Positions 26,101 to 38,100 of a stretch of 64,000 nucleotides of DNA are shown here, in pieces (the stretch's first letter is position 1; each line of letters opens with the position of its first letter). Made by a program: the position numbers and the translations under genes. Below the pieces are notes generated by a model that saw nothing but the letters and a program-made list of their open reading frames with translations, was not told the DNA's origin and did no database searches. Source of the DNA: Onchocerca volvulus (Eukaryota > Nematoda > Chromadorea > Rhabditida > Onchocercidae); the NCBI GenBank assembly GCA_000499405.2, contig HG738137.1:13509661-13573660 (forward strand), written 5' to 3'.

Positions 26101-26693
26101 AAACATACAATTATTGCGTGGTCTTTTTGATTTTATTATTAATAACTTACCATGGGGTCTTAATTTAAACTTCGGACTATTGTCTAGCTCAAACTGATTC
26201 TTCGAATATTTTCTGTCTGAAAAATATCACATAATTTAAAATATCATTATTGAGAATACTTAAAATGATCCCTCTTTTTTGCCAATTATCTTTATAATAA
26301 TAATACGCAAGAAATTTTATCATTCTGATTTATATTATATTAAAATATTAATTCGAATAAATTTGATCGGAATAAAAAATTTTTACATCGTTATTTATAA
26401 ATTATAATAAAATTTCAACTATGTCAGTTTTTAACAAAATCGCAGAATAAGTCAATGGAAACATTTAAAAAATTTTTTGCGACAATAATTAAATTTAATT
26501 CATCTTTAAAATCAAAATTTATTTGGACTGTATTTGCTGAAAAAGAGAGCATTAATAGTGACTTTGAAATTAAGGAATCGCTAGAATATTTCTTTAAAAT
26601 TTAATAATTATTTGAATACTTACAGGAAATTTGTGAGTTGACAGAATGAAAAATTGCCCATAAATGCAGTAGATGCCAGAAGAAATCATTCAT
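23148..26693 (-). CDS. secreted low-complexity repeat protein with Cys-rich module
   Basis: Five exons agree in phase: 26693-26624, 26216-26151, 26020-24999, 24843-24652 and 24029-23148, giving 743 residues. Residues 1-20 are a signal peptide (MNDFFWHLLHLWAIFHSVNS). Exon 3 is basic and Asn/Ser/Gln-rich, then carries SSYGEKPQ octapeptides (four tandem copies near residues 308-339, with further variants around them). Exon 4 has six cysteines in about 64 residues, a possible disulfide module. Exon 5 is highly charged, with an 18-residue repeat of the type VKLTDEAQSTDE plus RPVDK. If the GTTTGC donor at 24651 is ignored, exon 4 stops at TAA 24628-24630, giving a shorter isoform of 457 residues. 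No family recognised; secretion predicted, role unknown. Repeat-rich extracellular proteins of worms are often surface or matrix proteins, but that is inference. Confidence 0.75.
23230..23760 (-). repeat. 54-bp coding tandem repeat built of 18-bp subunits
   Basis: Within the last exon of the secreted protein, an 18-bp subunit encoding roughly (x)xSTDE/xxSADK repeats about 27 times and is organised into 54-bp (18-residue) higher-order units that stay in frame. The period is a multiple of three and all three positions vary, suggesting the array expanded under selection for reading frame. Confidence 0.85.
25120..25245 (-). repeat. 24-bp coding tandem repeat (SSYGEKPQ)
   Basis: Four nearly identical 24-bp units (forward-strand core CTCCATAGCTACTTTGCGGT) encode the SSYGEKPQ octapeptide. 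Imperfect units extend from about 25030 to 25340. The near identity at DNA level indicates recent expansion by slippage or unequal exchange. Confidence 0.9.
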
Positions 26694-29052
26694 TCTTGCA
26701 AGTTAATTGATTATTGATGCTAAAAATATTTTGATATTAATTATTTCGAATATTTTTATAAATGAAAGAAAAGAAGAATACAAAAATGAAGCAAAAGAAT
26801 CTAATTTCAATTTTTATTTAAATCTAAAAAAAAATTTAAAAATTTTGAATTAGAATTGAATATGCTGAATCAAAGTACGCAACTATTTTCTTAATAAAAT
26901 TTTAATCAAGTTGATATGAATTTTTATTATTTCCTTTCCAAATAAAGAATTTGACGAAAATAACCTGTAATTGTGTAGAAAATGATGAATATCAAAAGAC
27001 CGATAAAATTTTTAACAAATTTTCTTACTCAGTAGGTGTCTATCATCGTGAGCAATTTGAATGATAATTATTACAGGTTATATGAGATGATAAATGAGTT
27101 ATATTAAAATCGAGTTTTCTATATAAATGTTCTGCTTGAGGGTATGGCAATTATCTTTGATTTAATCATAACCAGCCGATGATATGGACGATATCCTTTT
27201 TAAAACGTAATAGCGTAATCATCTATTCTTCGAGAAATAATCTAGTCGAAATGCATTCTCATTTCTGGTTATAGTAATTAAGTTGAATTCTTTTGCAAAA
27301 CAATAAAATAATTTATTTATTTTCAATACATATCATTATCAGTGCGGCAATGTGCTTTACTTCTTCTCCCAATTCGCATGCAATAAATAAAATTCATTTG
27401 ATTAATGAAATAATTTTAAGCTAGCATATTGGAATGATAATCATCAGGAAATATATGCACCGAAAAATAACATAGAAACATGTCATTATTCAGCCTATTT
27501 CACTTCTTTCGTAATTCGTGGGCAAATAAAATTCAATTAAATTATTGAAATAATTTAAAGTGTTATATTGGAAAAAAAAATTCTCATGCAACATATGCAT
27601 CGAATTTGGAGGAATGATAATGATAATCAGTATAATATTATCCCTAATATATAACTTATCGAAAGATTAAACTATCTTTTTTTGACAACGTAGCTGAAAT
27701 GAAGTGTTTAATTCAAATAGAAAATAATTCTTAAAATGTAAAAAATCTTTCAATAATGAAAAGAAACTTTTGAAATGATTTTGATAAGATTTAGTTGTTT
27801 TTTTTTCTTCACCGCTTATTTTTATCCTCAAAATTTGCTTATATTTATTTATAACGTTACAAAAAAAGTGGATGAATTTTTTTCTTAGTTCGAAAAAATT
27901 TATTTTCGATCAAATTATTAAAATACTTCAAATGGTCTGATTATAATTTAAATAATTTTTTTTTATAAATTCTCATGAAGGCAAAAAATTTTTTTTTTAT
28001 CGTTCACAAATATTTTTCATCATAAATTATTTCTGCTTAATTTTTTTTATATTTATATTTCCATCTAAAACTTCCCCCGAAATTAATGCTTGGGGAAGTT
28101 TTAGATGGAAATATAAATATAGTTTGTTACATTTTCATCTTTATAAATTAATCATTCATTCATTCATTGAAAACTTCATCTTCTAATTGTCTCGATGCTC
28201 GTAGTTTTATTGTTCGTAGTACAACGAAATATTTCGTTTCAAACTCCTTTGTATGAAACAATGATATGATATGATGAAATGAGAAATGATACTTTGAATA
28301 ATCAACCGAATAATTTAAACTGAAAATTACACTTCACTTAAAAAAAAAAAAAAACAAAACAAAAAAAAACTTATCAATAACAGATTACAACTCATCAACA
28401 GTAAAAAAGCAGCTAAATATTTATATATTAGATGGAACAATGATCGACTATGATTATTCCATTATTATATATAATATCATAAAATATACTTAAAAAATTA
28501 ATAAAATGTAACATATTGTGGTGCATTGATTAGTTCTTATTAATTAAAAATTTCTTCAAGTACTTGTAGAAATTTTTAATCAACAATTATTAATTGATGA
28601 GTTAACAATATCTTATATTTTACTTATCGTAATCAAATACGTTTTTTCATTAAATCTAACTCTCAAAAATTTTTTTCTTTTTTATCCAACATATTAAATA
28701 AATAATAATTAGAAAATAGGAATAAATTGCAAAGTTACTATCATAATTTTTAGAATTAACATAATACATCGTAAAAATGATTGCCATACAATTCCAAATA
28801 ACCAGTACAAATTAAATAAAATATTTAAATAAATTTAATCAATTTTTAAAATTCGCTCCTTTTTAATGAAATTTATTCTATGATTTTATAAGAACGAAAT
28901 AACACAGGCAAAACATATTCTAGATATTATATAATAAGAAAATAATCATTTTAATATTCGAATATTTTCTACTAGCTTCTTTTTTGATATTAAACTTTTT
29001 ATAATACATTTGGATACAAAAAATCAGTCTGATCCTTGAGAAGAAAAATGAA
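26694..29052. other. intergenic region between two minus-strand genes
   Basis: No exon recognised on either strand. It holds the 5' region of the secreted-protein gene, the perfect inverted repeat at 28048-28121 and AT-rich filler. IFT121 transcription enters from the right and should end near 29053. Confidence 0.55.
28048..28121. repeat. perfect 30-bp inverted repeat, 14-nt loop
   Basis: The arm 28048-28077 is exactly complementary to 28092-28121, with loop 28078-28091. The arms end in CCCC/GGGG at the loop and in an AT-rich end. Transcribed from either strand this would form a long perfect hairpin. It could be a short palindromic mobile remnant or a hairpin RNA locus; no target-site duplication was established. 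Confidence 0.9.
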
Positions 29053-29058
29053 TTTATT
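29053..29058 (-). terminator. polyadenylation signal AATAAA of IFT121
   Basis: The reverse complement reads AATAAA, 141 nt past the TGA stop of the WDR35/IFT121 gene. The position is suitable; cleavage site not visible. Confidence 0.5.
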
Positions 29059-29199
29059 TAGGATTTGCGGAAATATTTTGATAGTTATAATAATTTGGGA
29101 TAATTTAAAAAATTAGTAGAAAACAGTTGAATAATTGAAAAGAGATGATTCAAGTGAATCGTTCCAATGATTTAGACAATCGTTCAGATAATTTAAATA

Positions 29200-32100
29200 T
29201 CATTCAGAATTATTGATATTTCCATGACATAATGGGCAAAATTTCAACAATTTTATTTCCTGTTCATAGGCACGATGTTTACAAGTTGGGCAGAGCCAAA
29301 ATTGATGATCAAGAAGTGGTCGACCGGTTACCACACATGTCGGAAACTTGGTATCACACAATGGACACACTTGACAATAATCTTCAATTTGTGCAAAGCA
29401 TGCCGTACATTCCACCTTATTCATTCGTGTATCTTTCGGTAGATATCTATAAAACAACAGCGAAATTATTGATTAGCTCGTTTTGAATTTTTCATTTGAA
29501 TTTTCAGCGTTTTATTTCCTGAGAAATAAACAAAAATAAACGTACTTCATGAAAATTTTTATGGCAAGTTTCTTGTAAATTTTTCTCTCATCTGCTGTAA
29601 ATGAATCTAAACATTCCAATTTGATAAATGCACGACTGCATACGGCAAATTGTCGCGCAATGCAACTTGATAAAGCTATAAATAATTAAACTGAAAATTT
29701 CTTGCAAAATAAACAATGGAAAGAAAAACAAAAAAAAAAAAAACATTAGTTGGATTACAAATAATTATTTGAGAAAGATAATATTATGCATTATATTAAA
29801 ATTTTCCAAAATTTAAATACTTTTTTTAAAAAAATTTTATTATATATTTATAAGCAGAAAAACAATTTCAAATATAACCAAGAAGAGAATAAATTTCGGC
29901 CGGATCTATGAGATCTTCATAATCCGTCAAATGTAGGGCTGTCATCATTGCTTTATCCACATCACCTAGAAATTTAAAATCTTTCTTAATTCAAATTAAA
30001 CAAAATTTGTGAAATTTTCAAAATAAGATGTCATATCTAGATTGAAAAAAAAAAGGACATCAAGTTTCTTGCTGCAAAAACAAAACTTTAATACTATTAA
30101 AAAATCGATTGATCGATTGACAAAAATAAATAATGAAAGTATGAATTGACTTTTCGTTTCAGCGAATTTAATCAAATATCAAAATATTTTTTTCTGTTGA
30201 AAACATTTTTATAACAATAATAAATACTAATAAATGTTGAATTTTGTGACTATCTTTAAGCATGTAATTATTTTCGTTATAGTAGTAAATTAATTAATTA
30301 TGATTCTATAAATATTTTCAAAAATGTAATTATTTTTATTACAACGTAAGCTACGATAATTTTGGAAATAAATTTGTGCAAATTTATATTTTCGAAATTT
30401 TTCAAAATTATGAGATTAAATTCACCGCTGTAAAGTTGTCGATGTGCAAGCATATAAAAATGATATGCCTCAGCACCACGCCATGCGTTATCAATGAGAA
30501 TGCTATCAGCTAGCGAAATTTTGCTATCTTCTTCTAACAATCCTTTTAGAGCTATTTCCGCCTAAAATAAAAAAAAAAAAAAACACTATTTTCGTTCTGA
30601 AATTTAACAATCTTAAACAATGTTCAAAAATTTTTTTGAAACTAATTTTTTAAATTTTTCATAGCTTTTTCAATGATTAGATTGAAATATGCTGGTAAAA
30701 AAATAAGATATTAATTACTTGCAATAGTATAACAGTTTACATAATCGATATAACACGTTAATTTCAAATGAACTTCACCAATGCTACATGTCAATTTTGG
30801 GCATGTTTCAAATACTAATGTAACTACAGCAATAACAAAAAAGATCATTTTACGCCACCAATGACTTATAAAACAACAGGTGGAAAACTGCTCAAATTGT
30901 CTATAAATTACGTTTCAAGCGTTTTCATTTCAGTAAAAAGTTTTGAAGCAGTATCGCACAGCTCCGATTGTGATTCAATGAGTGAAGTAATTGAAATGGC
31001 CTTTTATGAAAGATAAAACATCTATACGACATTGAAAAACACAAGTAATACTATTAATTGATCCGACGATAACCTAAAAAATCAAGTTCATGAATATCAA
31101 GCTATGACGTATTCGGAAGCTTCATAGATGAATGTGCAAAATCTAACATCAGATTTATTTGCTGATTTCCTTGCAATTTCTGATTTACTTTGTTCATGAT
31201 ACTGTTCAATAAGGAGAGCGCCCATTACGTAGAGTTTTTTTAAACGTAAAGCTTCAGCTTGCTTTAAACGTTCATTATTTGCAATCTAAAAGTATAAATA
31301 ATCAAGAAACTTCAATTCTTTCAAGAAAGGAAATAAATCGAACTTGACTGAACAAAATTCAAGACAATAAGTATAAAACTGTTGTGGAAAAATATATTTT
31401 CCGATTAGAAAAATTATTTGACATTGCTATCAAAGGAAATTTTCTAGAGATTTTGAAATTTTATCAGATAAATACTACAAAGACTTTATATATTTCAGCA
31501 GATAAATGCTTCAATGATATAATAAGAATGATTCATCATATCATTACGATAAATGGTACATAAAAATGATATATAAACTTATAATAAAAATATGATGAAT
31601 TGTTTTTCCTATTTTACTCAAAATTCAAAAATTCCAAACTTGTTACAAAAGTGACAAATAATTTTTTATTAGTGGTGATTTTTGATTAGAACGAATTGTG
31701 AAATGATTAGAATGATAATGATAATATTTATTTTATTTATTATTCGTGTAGAAAAAATTGTATTTTAAAATTATATTGTATGTTAATTTGATAATAAATG
31801 AAAGAAATGATAATAGGCATACATCGAAAACAATACGAGCTGCTTCCAAATATTTTCCAGCTCTTCTGTAAAGTTGTACAGCTGCCAATGTCTTTTCATT
31901 GTTTCCTAAAATATTATTTGTCAATTCATTAATTACCACCTCCTAATATATGTAATTTTTTGTAATTATTGTATTCAAAATTCATACAGAAAAATTTTAA
32001 ATTTGAAATTATGATATTTAACATTTTGTTAAACCTCATTTGTTAAATATATAAGATATAATTAATTTAATTCTAATGATATTTTCATTTCTGTACAACT

Positions 32101-35100
32101 TGAATAATCCTTCGAAACTTTTATTATTATATTTACTGTAATATATTGACATTATTTTATTTTTCTTCGTCGAATATATTTATCAACGATGATATCATTT
32201 ATGATAAATTTAACATCATATAGATTTTTGCATAAATAATAAGTATAGAAGTAAATTGAATTAATAAATGGTAATTAAGGAAATGTGAATCCGGTGAAAT
32301 TAATTAACGGAATGCAAATTTAATAAAATTAATTAAGAATTTAGAATTAAGATAATGTGAATTCAATGAAATCAAATAAGAAACGATTCTTAATACCTGT
32401 TAACTGCTCGGCATAACGATTAAGTAATAAATGGACATCACGAAGTTTATACGTCTTGGACAATTGGACTGCTTGTTCCCATTGATTCAACTGTATGCAA
32501 ACATCTAATGCTTCATTTAGCATACCACACTGAAATCAGCAAAATTAAGTAAATAATCAAAATAATTGCAAACAAATGAACAATTGAAATGGATGCGTTC
32601 CATTTTATCCGCATAAAATTTCATTTTTATGCAGTTAAATGATTAAAGATCATCATTTCGATTTACATCTCTCATCTATTTTATGAATGAAAGTTGATCA
32701 TTGTAGCAAAGATTGATCTCATAACTATTTCTTTTCTTTTGAATGTTAATCAATCACGGAGAAATGTTCTCAACTACAATTTTTTTTCTTTTGAAAATTT
32801 GTCTCGATAATTACGCTATCATCTTCTAGTCCTGCTTTCTTATTTGTTTGGAAATACTGTATCGATTTTATAATCGCAAAGAAAAGAAAAGAGAAAGTTT
32901 TGCTTTTATCTCATAGTAGTTGTTAAATATTTTAAATACCATCAAATTAGACAAACGTATAATTTTAAGTAAGATAAACTATTTCAAAAATAAAAAAATA
33001 AAACTAATTAGTGAAATTAGAAATGCTATAACATTTCCAAAGATTACATACTCGTACGAAACACTTCACCGCTTGTTCACATAAACCAGCACTAAAGAAA
33101 ATTTCACCAATTTCCTGCAGTAAAAAAAAAATTTTGAACTTATGTAATTACATAAATGCTAATGATGCGAAAAAATCCGAGCTTATTACAAATATAACTA
33201 ATCTTAAATCTTTTTCGTGTTTAACTTATCTTAATCTTAAATCTTATCAGTTCATTAAATTTATCACTTGCTAATTATGAAAAAAACGATAATTTCGACT
33301 CGGTGCAAAAAAGAATACTGAGCATTTTTTGCCAAACATTAATTCAAAATTTCAAGTAACTGCCAATTTAATTAATATAATTGATAGATTGAAATAATTG
33401 TTAGTTGGAAACAATAGATAAAAAGGAGGATGTTAAAGATTTACCGCGACAAGTTTATCTCCATCAGGTAGGCGCTTTGCTAGCAATTCCAAATTGTCAT
33501 AATTATCATCCATCAGATAGCATCGAATCAACTGCTTATGATTTTCTCCTCTTTCATAATAAATCTCAGCTTGTTTCCTGAAATTATCATCAGTAACAAG
33601 CAAAACTAAATTTTCTTGCATTTATTATCCAATTAATTAAGCCATCTTACTGTCATGTCAAAAGTTAGCATTTCCTACAACATATTTTCATTAGATTGAA
33701 ATATTAGAGAAGAGCGGTGATCAGTTGCAAATTTATCACTGATATCAAATGTTGCTAGCTTAAGAAAATGACAAAAGTTCAGATTAAATCATTTAATACC
33801 GATATGAAATGAATTTAAATAATCCAGCAAAATTTTTTGATATCTTACCATTTTTGTCGTTCAACATAATAATCACCAACGTGATTCCATGCTTTCTTCA
33901 ACAATTCATCATCACCAGGTTGCTTACTTCCTTGTAAAATTTCAACAATTCGAAACCAATCATTCATTTTTTCTCGAAGTTCAAGTGCTAAATCACGCCG
34001 ATCATTTACCATGTAAATTTTTTCTGCTTCATCGATTCGGCCATAAAATGTTGCTACTTCAGCTTTCTTGAAATCATCATGCTGTAATATTATTATAAGA
34101 ATGATAAAATTTTAAAACTTTTTCAACCTTTCCTTTTTTCAGAATAATTAAAATGATAAATGATAATATCCGAGAGAGATAAAATAAATAAAATGGAAAA
34201 CTAATAAGTGATGTGATTATTAAACTGCTTCTAATTTACTTGTAAAGCATTGATTCGTTTGACAAGTTGTATTCCGGCATAATCTTTCAACATTACGAAA
34301 GCATGTTCCGCAGCAACTGTATCCAGACGGTTTAATGCTACCTCAGCTAGTAATGCCCATAATTTCGGATGATTGTTCTTTTCAATGAATTCTGTTGCTT
34401 CTTGAATCTTCATCGACTCGAGAAGTTTTTTCACATCTCGTAATAACTGAAATAATTTCGGAAAAGTTTGCTTTTTTCTTTTTTTTTTCGAAATTCGAAT
34501 TCCTAGTAAATGTCATGAAAAGATGATAAAATACATAATTTATTTCAGTATTCAATCATTTCGTCAAAAGGAAATTATTTACTGAATTACCTTAATTTCT
34601 ATATCAATAATGAATGATTTATGAGGTGTTTCAGGATTTTTCATAAGTTCATCCAGGAGAACGGTACGAACGACGAGATTTTTGAAAGAGCAAATATAAC
34701 CGCTATTAATAACCGGTTCTTCAGTTTCTTTATTTCGTATAACATACATTCTTGTTTTCTCCATTACCGCTATCGTATCATCTTTTTCCTGAAATACAAT
34801 TTGATACAAATGGGAATTCAATAATCTGATATATATATCTATTCAAATTTTGTACATACTTACCAAGTCTAATATGTATCTTTTCAATGTATAAAAGTTT
34901 GTTGTATATTTACTCAAATTTAATATTCACCCATTTATTCATCTTTAATCTTATTTTCATAGCATATTTGGGCAGCATAAAAATAGGATAATATTGGATG
35001 AACGATCAAAATTTCCAACTTGGATCAACTAACTTAGATTAAAGCAACCTAATTGTTTAAATATCGTTTCCGGAAAGATTTCTTAACGAAAAAATGTTGA

Positions 35101-38100
35101 ATGAAAAATCGATTCTGAATGAAGCAGTCTTAAATTAAGTAAAAACCGCCTAAATATTGTCTCCGGCAAGTTTTCTTCTTTCGAATTTTCCCACGATTTT
35201 AATATATGAAAAATTTTAAATCTTGGAAAAAATCGACCATCAAAAATAACATATTGAAAAAATGATAATAGTTCCCATTCTAATCTGAAAATTTATTTTG
35301 AAGTGGATATATTTACCGAGTCCCACTTAATATTCCAAACATCACTGCGTTCAAGGTACAATGATACTTCGCTACTGTCGCGTAATTCGAATAATTTTAA
35401 TCCCTTAGCAGTAAGTGCAGCCAATCGTGTTCCATTACAATTTACTTCTAATTTTTCCACACAGCAATCCAAATTAAGAGTTGATTGTAGTGTTACCTCT
35501 GGTAATGAATAATAATTAGCTCTTCCAGAATTTCGGCACTGAAATTAACTCCCATCTTTTTTTTCCTCATTTTTAAATTCTAATTTTATTGCTATATTGT
35601 TTTTGCTCGTCATTTAAGTCAAATACACTCACAATTATTGTATATAATCTTCGTCTGTTGTCTTATCCTTGCACAAAAATTTGGCATGTACTAAAAAATG
35701 TTAAAGAGTATAATGTAAAATATACAATTGATAAGAAAAGTTGGATTAAAAGACTGAGAATTTTGTATGCATTAAATCAGTTTAAATGGGATACTTCTGA
35801 GGAATATAAAGAGAAATTTTCGTTCCAAAAGCTTACAACAATAAAGAATTGTTTCGAGATTCCTATTGCACATATTTCATCTTGATGACGCTGAAACAAA
35901 TTCTAAATAAATGCAACATATACGAAGGTGATTTTTTTAAGATAAAAATCATATGCATGATAAAACATAAAGCACGTATAACATATATAGATTAATAAAA
36001 TTAATAATTATTGCGTAATATTGAAATATTTTTCTTGCATTATACTGTAATAATAATTATAAATTTGTTATTCAATGGAAAAGTTCCAATACTTGCGATA
36101 TTCGGATATTAGATGAAGTTGCACCAACTTCGTCATTTTTATCAACATAATATAACCTGAAATTTTTTTAATATTTGAAAATTTAATGAGAAAAACTATG
36201 AAATGACACTATCATTGGATGCCAAGTGAATGTAATAAAGTATCAAAGAAATCAATTTTTTTTTTTTGATCGAAAAAATAGACTTAAAAAACATGAGAAA
36301 AATTCAATTAAAAAAACTGGCCAAAAAAATTGGAGGAATTAAAAACTGACTGTTCATCATTTGGATTTGAATTAGCATTTAAATTAGCATCTCGATTTAT
36401 AACATATGGAATATTATACTTCCAAATACTGAATGATAAATTATTTGCGATAACAACTACGGAATCATTCATTACTACATGTTTTGGTTCTAAATTGATA
36501 TATTTGGAATCGATTGTTGTTCCGATACCATTACAAATTTGCATAAGATACTGAAAAATAAATTGCTTTCATTTAATTATCCAAAAAAACTGCTTATTTA
36601 AATGCCTAATTACTCCATTCAGTTGCTTAATTAGTCTTTTTCATTTCATATTTTGTCATTCTTCATGTCTTATAACATTTTAAAATTCATGAAAACATTT
36701 AAATACTAGTCAGGCATTTAAGTCCTCAGAGTTAACGATCATTATTCACTATTATAATAAAGAAATGAACAATGATAATAATGATGCATAAGCAACTTGG
36801 CCAATTTGATTCTCAACATGTGATATCAAAATGCAATGTTCATCGGAAGCAGATATTGCAATGATTGGTTTCACATATTGCAAATAAGCTTCTTCGAGTT
36901 TTGTTTGAAAGAATACAACGCAATGTTCTTTGTTCTCCGTCCTTTTATAGGAATAAATTACCGTTTGGCCACAATAGGTCCACTAGAAAAAAAATAAATG
37001 GAAATTTAAAATAATTTAAAAATTCTTTCAAACATATATCATACGAAAAAATTTTATAGCATATTATTTGCCTTTTTTCTTTTAAATCAATCATGCATAA
37101 TTTGGTTCCTTATTTTCAGAGAACATTTCAAAAAAATTAAAAAATATTTAACCAAAAAATAAAGTTGTATAAGCAAGCCTTTCATAAATGCTTCTATTAA
37201 TCTAAATAACTAAATCAAAATTAAAAATTCATTGATCATAAATTAATACTTCATTGATTACCATACTAATTTGAGATCATTATTCCTAGATTTTTATCGA
37301 CATTATTATTGCAGCACTTATTTTTTTATCCAGTCGAATATACCATTGCAACTTCACTACTTCTTTTGTACCCAATCGAATTTACTGTAGCAACTACAGC
37401 ACTTACTTTATAATCCTGTCGAATATTAGCAAAAAACAAATGGCTATCTACTGCTGCGCAAAGTCTCAAACCAGTTCCTTCCCAAGATATATCCGCAATT
37501 GCTTGTCCGGGTATTTGCAGATTTCTTAAAGGCTAAAATTTAAAAAATATTTGAAATTCGGCTCAACGTAGAAAATGTATAAAAAAAAGAAAAATGAGTG
37601 GTGGAAAATAAGTAAAATGTAGGATGAAATTACTTTAAAAAAATCAAATAATTTTTTGCAAAGTTCCTCTTTTTTTTTTTCATTTCCTCGCCAAATAACC
37701 TTTCTCAGAAAAAAGAAAGAAAACACTCCTTCCAAAAAAAAAAAAAAAAAAAACCTAAGATGAAATTCATAAAAGGTAGGAATGCTAAAATAATTAAAAA
37801 AAAGAATTAATCTGGAATTTTCAATCACTGAAAATTTTGCAAAAAATTTAAATATACAAACAAAACAAATTGAATTAAGTTAACCTCTCCATAAGCGCTA
37901 GCGAAATGTATCGTAAATTTTTCGTCTTCCAAATCAGTTTGTAAGCCACAAATTGCAAGCATTGAACCATCCGGTGACCAGCGGGCTTTACTAAGAATCA
38001 TATTTGGTAATTTGATAATGATCGGATCTGTATAAATTATTCAATAATCAATAACTGACAATTATTAGTTACTAATAAGAAGCATCAAAAAAAATGCGCA

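Noticed and set aside
35589..35885. 98-codon plus-strand frame
   Set aside because: Overlaps an IFT121 exon and intron on the other strand; no codon signal of its own.
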